From contig CALMYJ010000018.1 of assembly GCA_937873715.1 (NCBI GenBank), positions 51,107-115,106 of the forward strand: DNA of 64,000 nt, written 5' to 3'. The notes under the pieces were generated by a model. The model was not told where the DNA came from. It worked only from the letters and a program-made list of their open reading frames with translations, and did not search any database. The position numbers were made by a program, and so were the translations under genes. Below, piece by piece: positions 36,001 through 44,259 of this stretch. Source of the stretch: an uncultured Chitinophagaceae bacterium (lineage in GTDB: Bacteria; Bacteroidota; Bacteroidia; Chitinophagales; Chitinophagaceae). Positions within the stretch are counted from its first letter, which is position 1, and each line of letters begins with the position of its first letter.

Positions 36001-37457
36001 GGGGCGACAGATCTCAATGGGTGAGTGATACCAATGTGGTAACTTCTCCACTTACCCTTCGTGCTACAGGCAGTTTATATAAAGGAGATGTGGCTACGCC
36101 CTGGTATGCCGGGGGTAAATACGCCTGCATGGGTAATATTTATCCTGCGGCTGTACAATTTGAAAACTTAATCAAAGAAGGCGGTATCAGTAATTCATTT
36201 TATGTGTGGGATGCCAAAAAAACTTCTGCCGGAGGTAATGCCCTCGGTGCTTACGAACTGTTTAGTGCTATCAACGATTATGAGTGTTTGTTTGGGGGTG
36301 GCAGTTGGCAATTTGGTGATGTGAATGATACCATTCAGCCCGGGCAGGCAGTGATGTTGTATGTTTCAGGCGATTCGGGAAGAGTGATTTTTACAGAAGC
36401 TGCTAAAGCCGTGCAAAATAACCTGCGTGGATTAAGGCCTGCAGCCCCACTTACTACTGTTCCTTCTGCAAAAATTACTGCAAGGCTTTTTGCACTCGAC
36501 CGGGATAGTATAACTGCCGCCGATGCAACCGTGGTAGTGTTTAATGAAAAATTGTCCAACGACATTGATTATAACGATGTGATAAAAATGGAACTTGCCG
36601 GCGAAAATTTTTCGGTAAAAAAAGCAGGTAGTTTGCTGGCAGTAGAAGGCAGGCAGCCCGTATTGCACACCGATACGATACAGTTTGCCATAAAAAATTT
36701 GAAAAAAGGCCGATATAAAATCAGCCTGCTGCCAGTACGCTTTGCCGCACATGAACTGATTGCGGTGCTAAAAGACAAATATCTTGGCAAGAGTACTTTG
36801 TTTGTACTCAGCAATAGCACTGAAATATTTTTTGAGGTAAATGGTAGTGCTGCCTCTGCAGCTTCCGACAGGTTTGAAATAATTCTCAGCCGTCCCCAAA
36901 CATTGGCCTTAACTTTTGTTTCCTTTAAAGCTAAAGTCATCCGGCATACAGCGCAATTAGAATGGATGGTGGCAGACGATAACCACAATACTGATTATGA
37001 ATTGCAACGCTCCATTGATGGCAATTCCTTTAGCCGGGTAGCGGTAATCCCTTCCAGCGGATTGGGTAAATACCAGTATGCCGAAACGATGCCTGCAGCC
37101 GCTGCCGTGTATTACAGGGTAAAAACAAAAGATGAATCGGGTAAGTTACTGTATACACAGGTGCTTAAGCTGCAGCCCCCGCAGCAGCATGCATTGGTGA
37201 GTGTGCAACAGCAGGATGCCGGCGATAGAAATTTAACTATCGTGTTTAATGCGGCTACAGCAGCCCGTTACACCTGTTCGTTCATAAACAGTGCAGGGCA
37301 ACTGCTGTATACTGAAGCAATGGATTGGAGGGGCGGTAGCGGTAATATGCCCATTAAACTACCATCAACCATCAATACGGGTGTTTATCATATCCGGTTG
37401 CAGCAGGGGGGCAAATTGGTGAGTAGTATAAAAATTGTTGTGGGTAATCATAAATAA
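33063..37457 (+). CDS. Giant T9SS-sorted adhesin-like protein with YDG domain
   Basis: 1464 residues with a signal peptide (AMLTLFFILTCSNLSAQ). Two similar G8-like modules occur near residues 33-90 (SGNWNNTSTWAASPGG) and 756-830 (GGNFSAPATWLYHSGGGTWA). Between them lie Asn/Thr/Val-rich beta-solenoid-like repeats and a YDG domain at about 670-745 (PKIYDGTNAAIITGNLTG). A fibronectin-like module near 1280-1365 (DYELQRSIDGNSFSRV ... YYRVKTKDESG) precedes a C-terminal T9SS sorting region. It should be exported across the outer membrane and act in adhesion or glycan binding. A terminator follows at 37556. Confidence 0.85.
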   Translation: MQPNLQKQKRGIAMLTLFFILTCSNLSAQNLRYAVASGNWNNTSTWAASPGGTPGASVPDAATAVHIQGGYTVNITSNSSCSSVSVHTATLRFNVNASVTLNVAGDITVTAGSFHVQDAPGNRLHHLYAGGNITVDAGSTFNMLAGANDKCNVTFNGTATQLISGGAALSFNAVTSSNLSAGGVVINTPAAISNTTSLAKGTLFAVGAAVTFSGAVTVQGTFQLNTNGSVAGSGNWTYTNGSLIFNTAAVFNILSTQKFWPASNGPLHVKVLQGGINLGTNATASRTVNGSFETAGSVALSNNSVLTLNGDVVVNTGAVFNNAPLYGVSSVLIYNTLGVHHRNAEWNSTGTYGYPYAIIINEGCTVNITANGGTTAVLAVRGNLNILGGLLLLYNGTSMQQPFTVNGNISLGAAAVFVLSAIPGADLTVTGNWIKSSTAVFNPNERIVRFTGANTVLSGSTTFSSFVIHKTSATNTITLDANTELTATAALHCTMGKLVSRNTGAKVKALGTVTGAASSSYINGTLEKNIAATGSYTFEVGDNTAYLPVNIQFETLDNPGGLAVATTATIAAAPGSNTLALDASKSINRHWTVTATGLLSGTYAGVFSFVNAAGADRLGVFQPAQLRSAVYNGPGWHYPGMVSAANANSITTPLMSSFGTLLFASQRTVLIQPAAVQPKIYDGTNAAIITGNLTGVVSPDEVYVNREGVFASVLPGVAIPVTANCSLYGTNADNYLLVQPGGLLGTILPADINTADFKSKSGGNFSAPATWLYHSGGGTWADATQPPSSTNNILIQPAHKIVLDDNLTIGSQKILQLQEGSSVDIAPNSTLAVDANGTIDFNGQPVTLKSTIAGSGSIGKIAGTLTGDTKVTVERYLPANTKRAYRLLSVPVKTSQTIHQAWQEGDVNTAPAQDSLPGYGTIITGKSIHFLASAEAGWAAGFDTLTPQASIMEYKDGAWAGFHTTHRPIETRSGYFLYIRGDRSQWVSDTNVVTSPLTLRATGSLYKGDVATPWYAGGKYACMGNIYPAAVQFENLIKEGGISNSFYVWDAKKTSAGGNALGAYELFSAINDYECLFGGGSWQFGDVNDTIQPGQAVMLYVSGDSGRVIFTEAAKAVQNNLRGLRPAAPLTTVPSAKITARLFALDRDSITAADATVVVFNEKLSNDIDYNDVIKMELAGENFSVKKAGSLLAVEGRQPVLHTDTIQFAIKNLKKGRYKISLLPVRFAAHELIAVLKDKYLGKSTLFVLSNSTEIFFEVNGSAASAASDRFEIILSRPQTLALTFVSFKAKVIRHTAQLEWMVADDNHNTDYELQRSIDGNSFSRVAVIPSSGLGKYQYAETMPAAAAVYYRVKTKDESGKLLYTQVLKLQPPQQHALVSVQQQDAGDRNLTIVFNAATAARYTCSFINSAGQLLYTEAMDWRGGSGNMPIKLPSTINTGVYHIRLQQGGKLVSSIKIVVGNHK

Positions 37458-37555
37458 CGATAGCCTTAGCTGTTAGTACTTGATGGTAGCTGGCATTATC
37501 ACCAGGTACACTGTATTATGGCAAACAACGTAGCTTGTATTTTAAACAAAATAAA

Positions 37556-37586
37556 AACGGTGCAAACTGCACCGTTCTTTTTTTTG
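37556..37586 (+). terminator. Intrinsic terminator of the adhesin gene
   Basis: Perfect 9-bp stem AACGGTGCA/TGCACCGTT with a 3-base loop, followed by a run of T, about 100 bases after the stop. Confidence 0.8.
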
Positions 37587-37632
37587 ACACTGATTACCCC
37601 TGAGTTATTTGTATGCAGCCTGCTGCAATATT

Positions 37633-37737
37633 TTATATCAGCAGCGATAGTATGAAAAATGCACCCAGTAACAATGTAATCATCAATACATCCATCCAAA
37701 ACGACTTATTCAGTTTTATTTTACCGGGCATTTTCAT
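37633..37737 (-). CDS. Possible 34-residue single-helix membrane peptide
   Basis: ATG at 37737 to TAA at 37633. The start is basic (MKMPGKIKLNKSFW), then one hydrophobic helix (MDVLMITLLLGAFFILSLLI) to the stop. This positive-inside then helix layout is typical of real membrane microproteins. No family is recognised, and no good promoter or ribosome site was found. It may equally be chance. Confidence 0.35.
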   Translation of the reverse strand: MKMPGKIKLNKSFWMDVLMITLLLGAFFILSLLI

Positions 37738-38073
37738 TCGCTTGTTATTAATAACACAAAATTAAACTGCTGTATTGCAGCATGGCTTCAGCATTTATTT
37801 AATGGTGGTTCACTGTGAGTATTTGGTAATTGCACGGGCAAGATTGTTGTGAATAGTGCAATTCAACTGCCTTACAATGCAGCCCTGGCAATAATGCTTT
37901 TTAAAATGTACTGGCAGGCTAATGCAAATATTTAGCTCGATGGTACATGCTGTATGGCAGGGGTTAATGCCGGATAATAATTTGGTGCAGCCGCAGAATA
38001 AACAAAGTTGCAGCCACCATTTTACCAATAGTACATTTGCTTTAGGTTTTTCACAGGATATTGGATTAAAAGC

Positions 38074-38105
38074 GGGACTGGATTTTTATCCTGGTCCCTT
38101 TTTTA
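38074..38105 (+). terminator. Orphan intrinsic terminator
   Basis: GGGAC-rich stem (GGGACTGGAT pairing with ATCCTGGTCCC, with wobble pairs and one bulge), then six T. No recognised + strand gene ends here. Confidence 0.55.
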
Positions 38106-38219
38106 TTTTGTATAGGCTTATTATTACATACCTGTGCCGTACAATCGCTCAAAACAGCCGCAGGATAAGTTGAATCCTAAAAGGGTTGTCGCTTATTTTT
38201 AACCAGGCTGCTGCACACT

Positions 38220-38227
38220 TATATTTG
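38220..38227 (+). promoter_or_regulatory. -7 promoter element for the sensor kinase
   Basis: TATATTTG matches TAnnTTTG exactly, only 9 bases before ATG 38237. It implies a very short leader or leaderless start. Confidence 0.4.
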
Positions 38228-38236
38228 TATACCAGC

Positions 38237-41200
38237 ATGATTACATCCGGCGATACAGGTATTGGAAAATTAATCACTGCAGCATTGCTGCTGTTTTGGA
38301 TACCTGTGTGCTGCCAGGCCCAGCCGGCAGAAGAGCCAACCCTTCGATTTTCAAATATTAGTTTTCAGCACCTTACTACGGCCAACGGACTTTCGTATGG
38401 TTATATCAACGAAATGTGTATGGATCAGGGCGGTAACCTGTGGCTGGCTACAGGCAACGGCCTTAATATGTTTAATGGCAGAACGGTAACCAAATATTAC
38501 GTGGCCGAACATCCGCAACTGGTGAGTAACAATATTCGCCAGGTGCTGTGCGATGATAATAACCGCATTTGGGTACGTACCGACAAAAGAAATGTGGTAA
38601 TGATTGATGAATTGCGCCGGATGCATAAGGTAACCATTTACGATAGTGGCCAGTTGCTTGCCACAAGAGCAGTATTTTTTTCCAAAACTAACGGCGTAGT
38701 TTTTTTTACCACCAGGGGGCATTATGTGTTTAATGCTAAGGCAGATATCAGTTGTGTTGATTCGCTGGACAACAGTTTGTTTGCACCTATGCCGGTTGCC
38801 GGTTTTGATGCTACAGCACTTGTATCAGGTGCTTACCGTAATGGCTTTAAGTTTGATGATGATATTTTTTTGTATTCAAAAGATACAGTCATGTATCTCG
38901 TAGATTTTTCCAGCCGAAAGCTGCAGCAGGCTACCAGCATACCATTGGGCAACCTGTTGTTAAAGTGGAGTAAGGATACCGTTTTGTTTTGTGATGTACA
39001 AAGCAGGAAACTGCTGCTGATGAATATTTATACTGGTACCAGCACTAACTTGTCCACTGCCTTAAAAGATCAGTTTGGCAGGCCCTTACAGGATATTGTA
39101 GTATATGCCCGCCAGCTGGGCCCCAATAAGTTTATCTTCAGTACGCAGCGGTCGGGGATGTATATGTACAACAGGAAAACCGGCCAGTTGCTCAATTACA
39201 GGCATAATGCTGCCGATCCTTCTTCCATATCCAGCAACATGGTATACAATATAGCCGGCGGTGCCAATGGGTGGGTATTTGTAGTAACAGCACCCAACGG
39301 GGTAAGTTATTTTAACAGCAGGGAGGTTATTGGTACGCAAAGTGTATTTAGGGATGCTGCCGGTAATATTTACGATGGTTATATCAGTGCTGTAGCCACT
39401 TACGATAATAACATGTATTACCTCGGTACCAGTAATGGCATTATACAGTGGAACCGCAATACCAATGCCGCACATTTTCCCAGCTATACGGCCAACGGTA
39501 TTGCACTGCTCGAAAATGAAGATATTCAAACACTTTGTTTTGACAGTAAAGGACAGTTGTGGGTGAGCACCACCACAAAAGGGATATTGGTGATTTCGAA
39601 AAATACAACCCTAATCAGGCATTTTAAAAATAACAGTACGGCTGCCGGTGCCATCCGGTTGAAGCGGGCCTATATCCTGCAGGAAGATAACCAGGGCTAT
39701 ATGTGGGCTTCAGGCGAAATGGGACTTTGCCGGATTGATATCAATAATTTTTCGGTAGACTATTTATCGAATACCGCACTGGCACAGTTTGAAAACAACT
39801 TTATATCACCATTATTTTTTTCATCACCCACCGATTTGTGGTTTGGTGTTACTGATGGTGGTGTTCGTCATTACAACTTCACTACAAATAAGCTGGAGGC
39901 ATTTACCAAAGAAACCGGGTTGCTTTCCAACTACATCTTCAGTATACATAAAGATGCAAAAGGGAGTATGTACTTTGGCACCGACCTTGGCGTTAATGTT
40001 CTTTACGGCAACGGCTACCTGAAAAAAATTACTACAAAAGACGGCCTGTTGATACCCAGGGCTGAGGCGTTGATATTAGGCAAAGACGGAAGCATGTGGA
40101 TAGGCAATGATATTGGCCTGGCCCGCTACAATCCGGCGGATAGCAGCCTGCAGGTGTTTGATGAACGCTATGGCCTCAGTATATATGGTTACAGGGTAAA
40201 TGCTTACTACATGAACAGTGCCGGCGAATTTGTATTTGGTACACCCAAGGGTGTACAGTATTTTTTTCCGGATGATTTGCTGGTAAAAAAAATTAAACTG
40301 AATGCTTTAATCAGCGGTATCGAAAGCAGGGCACATTTGTCTGGCATTACCCGTTCTGAAACATTCAGCCTGGCCAGTGACGACAACAATGTTACCTTTC
40401 ATTTTACATCGGTAGATTACAGCAGCCACTTAAATACTTATTATAAGTATATGCTGGCTGGTAATGATAAGGACTGGCTGATGATTACCAACCAAAACAC
40501 TGTACACTATGGCTCATTATCGCCGGGCACATACACTTTTAAAGTGCAGGTAAGCAGTAATAAAAAAGACTGGCAGCCTGCATCCAACGAGGTAACCATC
40601 ATTATCGCAAAACCTTACTGGAAAACCTGGTGGTTCAGGCTGCTGGGCATATTGCTGGGTATTGGCATTATTGCTTACGTCATTAATTACTTCCGCAACA
40701 AACAAAAGCAAAAAGCGCAGGAACTGGAAACAGAACTGGTGATTACATATTTTGCTTCGCAGATTAATAAACACACCGACATCAATTCGCTGCTGTGGGA
40801 TGTGGCGAAAAACTGTATCAGTCGCCTGCATTTTGATGATTGTGTAATTTACCTGCTGGATAAGCAACGCAACGTATTGGTACAGCAGGCTGCTTACGGT
40901 CCAAAAAATCCAGTGGCATTTGATATTAAAGCGCCTATTGAAATTCCAGTAGGCAAGGGTATTGTGGGGGCTGTGGCACTGAGTGGTAAGCCGGAAATTA
41001 TACACAATACTGCTGAAGATAAAAGATACATTGTAGATGATGAAGCCCGTAGTTCTGAAATAACTGTACCCATACTTTTAGAAGGGCAGGTGGTAGCTGT
41101 GATAGACAGCGAACACCCAAGAAAGAATTTTTTTAACGACAGGCATCTTAAAATACTCACCACTATTGCGGCGCTTTGTGCAGCACAAATGCAACTGGTA

Positions 41201-41905
41201 AAAGCTGAAGAAGAAAAAAAACAGGCCGAAATAGAATTGCTCCGGAACAAGCAAAAAGCACTGGAAAGCCGTTTGCAAAGCCTGCGGCTGCAGATGAATC
41301 CTCACTTTTTATTTAATGCCCTCAACTCGGTACAGCAAATGATCCTGGCCAACGAGGAGATGGTAGCTACCAGGTATCTTTCCCGGTTTTCAAAATTGCT
41401 GCGTGCCATACTGGTACACAGCGACAAAGAAAGCGTTACCCTCAGGGAAGAGTTGGATATCCTCCGCCTGTATGTAGAGCTTGAATCTATACGCTTTAAA
41501 GATGCTTTTGACTGCAGCATTACCTGCGATGATACCATTGATACCGACGAGGTAAAGATACCCACGCTGCTGGTGCAGCCCTTTGTTGAAAATGCCATCT
41601 GGCATGGCCTGATGCATAAAGAAGGCGAACGAAAACTGCGTATATCCTTTACCGAAAAGGGAGAGTGGCTGCAATGTGTGGTAGAAGATAATGGTATAGG
41701 CAGGGAGAAAGCCAGGGCCATAAAAGGCATTTCACCGAGCGGCGCCAAGCACCAGAGTAAAGGAATTGCTGTATCGGTAGAGCGGCTAAAGGCGATGAAA
41801 AACAGTGCCGGTGAAGAAGGAAATATTGTGTTTACCGACCTCTTTGCTGCCGATGGCACAGCCGCAGGTACAAGAGTTGAAATAAATTTCCCCATTATAA
41901 ACTAA
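38237..41905 (+). CDS. Reg_prop beta-propeller/GAF/LytS-type sensor histidine kinase
   Basis: 1222 residues from ATG 38237, which begins a signal peptide (LLLFWIPVCCQAQ); the frame runs back to 38186. A periplasmic two-component-regulator propeller (about 35-690: YINEMCMDQGGNLWLATGNG and similar repeats) and a Y_Y_Y domain precede one membrane helix (about 797-820). Inside the cell are a GAF domain (about 842-975), a coiled coil, and a LytS-family kinase core with MNPHFLFNALNSVQQ (about residue 1019) and the ATPase motif VQPFVENAIWHG. Such Reg_prop sensors often respond to glycans, but the ligand here is unknown. The stop overlaps the start of its LytTR regulator by one base. Confidence 0.9.
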   Translation: MITSGDTGIGKLITAALLLFWIPVCCQAQPAEEPTLRFSNISFQHLTTANGLSYGYINEMCMDQGGNLWLATGNGLNMFNGRTVTKYYVAEHPQLVSNNIRQVLCDDNNRIWVRTDKRNVVMIDELRRMHKVTIYDSGQLLATRAVFFSKTNGVVFFTTRGHYVFNAKADISCVDSLDNSLFAPMPVAGFDATALVSGAYRNGFKFDDDIFLYSKDTVMYLVDFSSRKLQQATSIPLGNLLLKWSKDTVLFCDVQSRKLLLMNIYTGTSTNLSTALKDQFGRPLQDIVVYARQLGPNKFIFSTQRSGMYMYNRKTGQLLNYRHNAADPSSISSNMVYNIAGGANGWVFVVTAPNGVSYFNSREVIGTQSVFRDAAGNIYDGYISAVATYDNNMYYLGTSNGIIQWNRNTNAAHFPSYTANGIALLENEDIQTLCFDSKGQLWVSTTTKGILVISKNTTLIRHFKNNSTAAGAIRLKRAYILQEDNQGYMWASGEMGLCRIDINNFSVDYLSNTALAQFENNFISPLFFSSPTDLWFGVTDGGVRHYNFTTNKLEAFTKETGLLSNYIFSIHKDAKGSMYFGTDLGVNVLYGNGYLKKITTKDGLLIPRAEALILGKDGSMWIGNDIGLARYNPADSSLQVFDERYGLSIYGYRVNAYYMNSAGEFVFGTPKGVQYFFPDDLLVKKIKLNALISGIESRAHLSGITRSETFSLASDDNNVTFHFTSVDYSSHLNTYYKYMLAGNDKDWLMITNQNTVHYGSLSPGTYTFKVQVSSNKKDWQPASNEVTIIIAKPYWKTWWFRLLGILLGIGIIAYVINYFRNKQKQKAQELETELVITYFASQINKHTDINSLLWDVAKNCISRLHFDDCVIYLLDKQRNVLVQQAAYGPKNPVAFDIKAPIEIPVGKGIVGAVALSGKPEIIHNTAEDKRYIVDDEARSSEITVPILLEGQVVAVIDSEHPRKNFFNDRHLKILTTIAALCAAQMQLVKAEEEKKQAEIELLRNKQKALESRLQSLRLQMNPHFLFNALNSVQQMILANEEMVATRYLSRFSKLLRAILVHSDKESVTLREELDILRLYVELESIRFKDAFDCSITCDDTIDTDEVKIPTLLVQPFVENAIWHGLMHKEGERKLRISFTEKGEWLQCVVEDNGIGREKARAIKGISPSGAKHQSKGIAVSVERLKAMKNSAGEEGNIVFTDLFAADGTAAGTRVEINFPIIN

Positions 41906-42651
41906 TGCTTATGCTAAAAGTATTATTAATTGATGATGAAGAAAGGGCAACCGATGCCCTGCGCCTGATGATTGAAAAAACCATTCCTGAAGTACAGCAG
42001 GTAATGGCCTGTAACGATAGCCGTAAAGCGCCGGAAGTAATTGCGGCATTTCAACCGGCACTGGTTTTCCTGGATATACAGATGCCCTACCTTAACGGGT
42101 TTGAGCTGCTGGATAAAATACCCAACAAAAACTTTAAAATCATTTTCACCACAGCTTATAATGAATATGCCATACAGGCTATACGCTTTAGTGCCTTTGA
42201 TTACCTGCTTAAGCCGGTAGATGTGGAGGAACTGCAGGGCTGCGTACAGCGTTTTGTAAACAGCCAGGAAGATTATAAACAACAGTACGATCTGCTCAAA
42301 AATATACTGCACAATATGCAGGCGCCTTCGCCTGGTGAATTCAGGCTGGCCCTGCCTACCAAGGAAGGGGTGCACTTCCTGCAACCGGCAGATATTATAC
42401 GCTGCGAATCGGTAGGTAATTATACCCGTTTTTTTATGCAGAATGGTCGTACCCATCTTATTTCAAAAACATTGGGGGAGTACGATGCCCTGCTTACACC
42501 GCATCAATTCATCCGCACACACAAAAGCCACCTGGTGAATAAAAAGTTTATTGCTTTTATCGACCATGATGGCTTTGCCGTGTTGAAAGACAATTCTAAA
42601 GTAGAAGTTAGCCGCCGCCGTAAGGAGGAAGTAATGCAATCTTTAAAATAA
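41905..42651 (+). CDS. LytTR-family response regulator
   Basis: 248 residues. The receiver domain (1-125) has the acidic pocket IDDEE, phosphoacceptor Asp57 in VFLDIQMPYLNG, and Lys in LLKPVD. The C-terminal LytTR DNA-binding domain is clear from ADIIRCESVGNYTRFF and FIRTHKSHLVNKKFI. It overlaps the kinase stop by one base (TAATG), so the two are translationally coupled and form one system. A second ATG at 41911 is also possible. Confidence 0.93.
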   Translation: MLMLKVLLIDDEERATDALRLMIEKTIPEVQQVMACNDSRKAPEVIAAFQPALVFLDIQMPYLNGFELLDKIPNKNFKIIFTTAYNEYAIQAIRFSAFDYLLKPVDVEELQGCVQRFVNSQEDYKQQYDLLKNILHNMQAPSPGEFRLALPTKEGVHFLQPADIIRCESVGNYTRFFMQNGRTHLISKTLGEYDALLTPHQFIRTHKSHLVNKKFIAFIDHDGFAVLKDNSKVEVSRRRKEEVMQSLK

Positions 42652-42692
42652 AAGTTTGCATTACGCTTTTTTAATTTTTAATGCCGCTGTAG

Positions 42693-43442
42693 TTATGGTA
42701 TATCGATACAGCGGATGGTTACCTTGTTGTCAATTTTGCCATCCCCGTATTTATCCCAAAAGGTTACCGCAACATCATATTTCTCTTCCCATTCCATTGG
42801 CTTGCCGGTAGATACAGTGCATTTAAGCATTTTTGCATCCTTTTCATCAAATGTATCCCGGCCTTCAAAAAGGTCTTTTATATCCAGCAGTGCTGTACCA
42901 TTTTTATCCCTGATGGTAAGGGAGCAGCCTACTGATACTTTGCCTTCTTTTACTTTCAGGCCTTTGATATTATCATTGACCAGTAAAAAACTTTCGCCCA
43001 GCGGAATATCTGTGTGGTTAAGCACTTCGTTGTTCATTACCAGCATTACTTTTTCGGGCTCCATATTACTCCAGCTTGAAGTGAGGCCTGTGCCAAAATC
43101 TTTTTTAATCCCTTTGGCAATCATCGTATTGCCATTGCAGGAAAGCAGTACCACCAGTAGTATGGCAACAGCAGCACCAGGCAGCATGTATTTAAGCCTG
43201 GGAAAGCGCAGGCGCACCGGGTGTATTTTGTAATACTCCAGCATGGCCGCTATGATAAAGGGCAGGCTGATGATGCAGCTAAATCCGCTGGCAACGCTGA
43301 GGAGTTTGGCAATGGTGCCCAGTTCGTCTGTTACTTCAAACGGGAAATCATAAAAGAGCAGGCGTAAAAAAGCATACAAAAGCAGTGCTGCCGCATTGCA
43401 TACCAGCAATACGGCTTTGAGCAACTGCAACTGTGTTTTCAT
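42693..43442 (-). CDS. Unrecognised membrane protein with a C-terminal soluble domain
   Basis: 249 residues from ATG 43442; in-frame ATGs at 43475 and 43472 are alternatives. Three hydrophobic segments (LLKAVLLVCNAAALLLYAFL; FSCIISLPFIIAAMLEYY; YMLPGAAVAILLVVLLSC) lead into a polar domain (about 105-249) with beta-like segments and two cysteines in GCSLTIRDKNGTALLDI. I do not recognise a family. It faces the regulator gene tail to tail. Confidence 0.65.
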   Translation of the reverse strand: MKTQLQLLKAVLLVCNAAALLLYAFLRLLFYDFPFEVTDELGTIAKLLSVASGFSCIISLPFIIAAMLEYYKIHPVRLRFPRLKYMLPGAAVAILLVVLLSCNGNTMIAKGIKKDFGTGLTSSWSNMEPEKVMLVMNNEVLNHTDIPLGESFLLVNDNIKGLKVKEGKVSVGCSLTIRDKNGTALLDIKDLFEGRDTFDEKDAKMLKCTVSTGKPMEWEEKYDVAVTFWDKYGDGKIDNKVTIRCIDIP

Positions 43443-43624
43443 TTGGGGCTTTGCATAAAAAAAATTGTACATCATGGCTATTTGTTTTTACTGTTCTGAT
43501 AACTGCTGCAAAGCTGCAAATAAACTATTGACAAAGTGTGCTGAAACTAACGAACGGTTACTTTTAATTATTGAAATGTTTTTTAACTGCAATGAAGCGC
43601 CGGGTTTGATGGGCAGTACAGTTG

Positions 43625-44155
43625 TTATGGTACAGGGTTTACTTCCTGTAGCGGAATATCATGGCGCCCTGCATAGGCTTTTGCAGCGGTGAGCAACTGC
43701 TGGTATAATAATTCAAAACCGGCGCTGTATTTTTCGGTAACCTCGTTTTCTTTTTGCGTTAATTGTTCTTTTGCAGCACCGCTATCGTATAGTTGTGCCA
43801 GCTCCCGGTATTCTTTTTTATATACCGGTAATACAAACTGGTATAGGGCAAGGGATGCTTTTATCATCGCCTCGTTATCGGTGTTCATCGTTAGCGATTT
43901 TACTTTTTCAAAATTTTTTTCTATTGCTGTTGTTTTTTCATGTATCAATTCCATCCTTGTCATGGGTGCAGTAGCATAGGTTTTTTCATCTACCAGTTTT
44001 TCAGGAGGTTCGGCCAGTTGGCGGTGTAGTGCAGGCCCGGCAAAACCAAACAGCAGGTTGCTGTTAAGGGCTGCAATATCAAAGCATGCTTTGGGAGATG
44101 TGGAGCATGCCTGCAGTATACAGGCTGCTGCGATGATGGCTGCAATTTTTTTCAT
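43625..44155 (-). CDS. Unrecognised lipoprotein, alpha-helical
   Basis: 176 residues from ATG 44155. A lipobox (IIAAACILQAC) predicts lipid attachment at Cys17. The mature part is helical and rich in Lys/Glu (EKTTAIEKNFEKVKSL; LYQFVLPVYKKEYRELAQLYD). No catalytic pattern or known family is recognised. No operon partner is evident. Confidence 0.65.
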   Translation of the reverse strand: MKKIAAIIAAACILQACSTSPKACFDIAALNSNLLFGFAGPALHRQLAEPPEKLVDEKTYATAPMTRMELIHEKTTAIEKNFEKVKSLTMNTDNEAMIKASLALYQFVLPVYKKEYRELAQLYDSGAAKEQLTQKENEVTEKYSAGFELLYQQLLTAAKAYAGRHDIPLQEVNPVP

Positions 44156-44259
44156 AAACAAGTTGCTTAATAATTGTGATGAATAATCATATTTCAGGTT
44201 GCAGCCAATGAATAGTTTTTGGTATATTCCGGTAGCTGCTTTTAACAGGTGCAGGGTTG

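Larger units (their letters stand above)
37458..38236. other. 779-base intergenic region with two terminators and a small minus-strand ORF
   Basis: Holds the adhesin terminator (37556-37586), a possible 34-codon minus-strand membrane peptide (37633-37737), and an orphan terminator on the + strand (38074-38105). The stretch 37760-38070 has no recognised gene and could encode a small RNA ending at that terminator. Confidence 0.45.

Noticed and set aside
37922..38173. 83-codon ORF on the + strand
   Set aside because: It runs straight through the terminator at 38074-38105 and has no recognisable domain.
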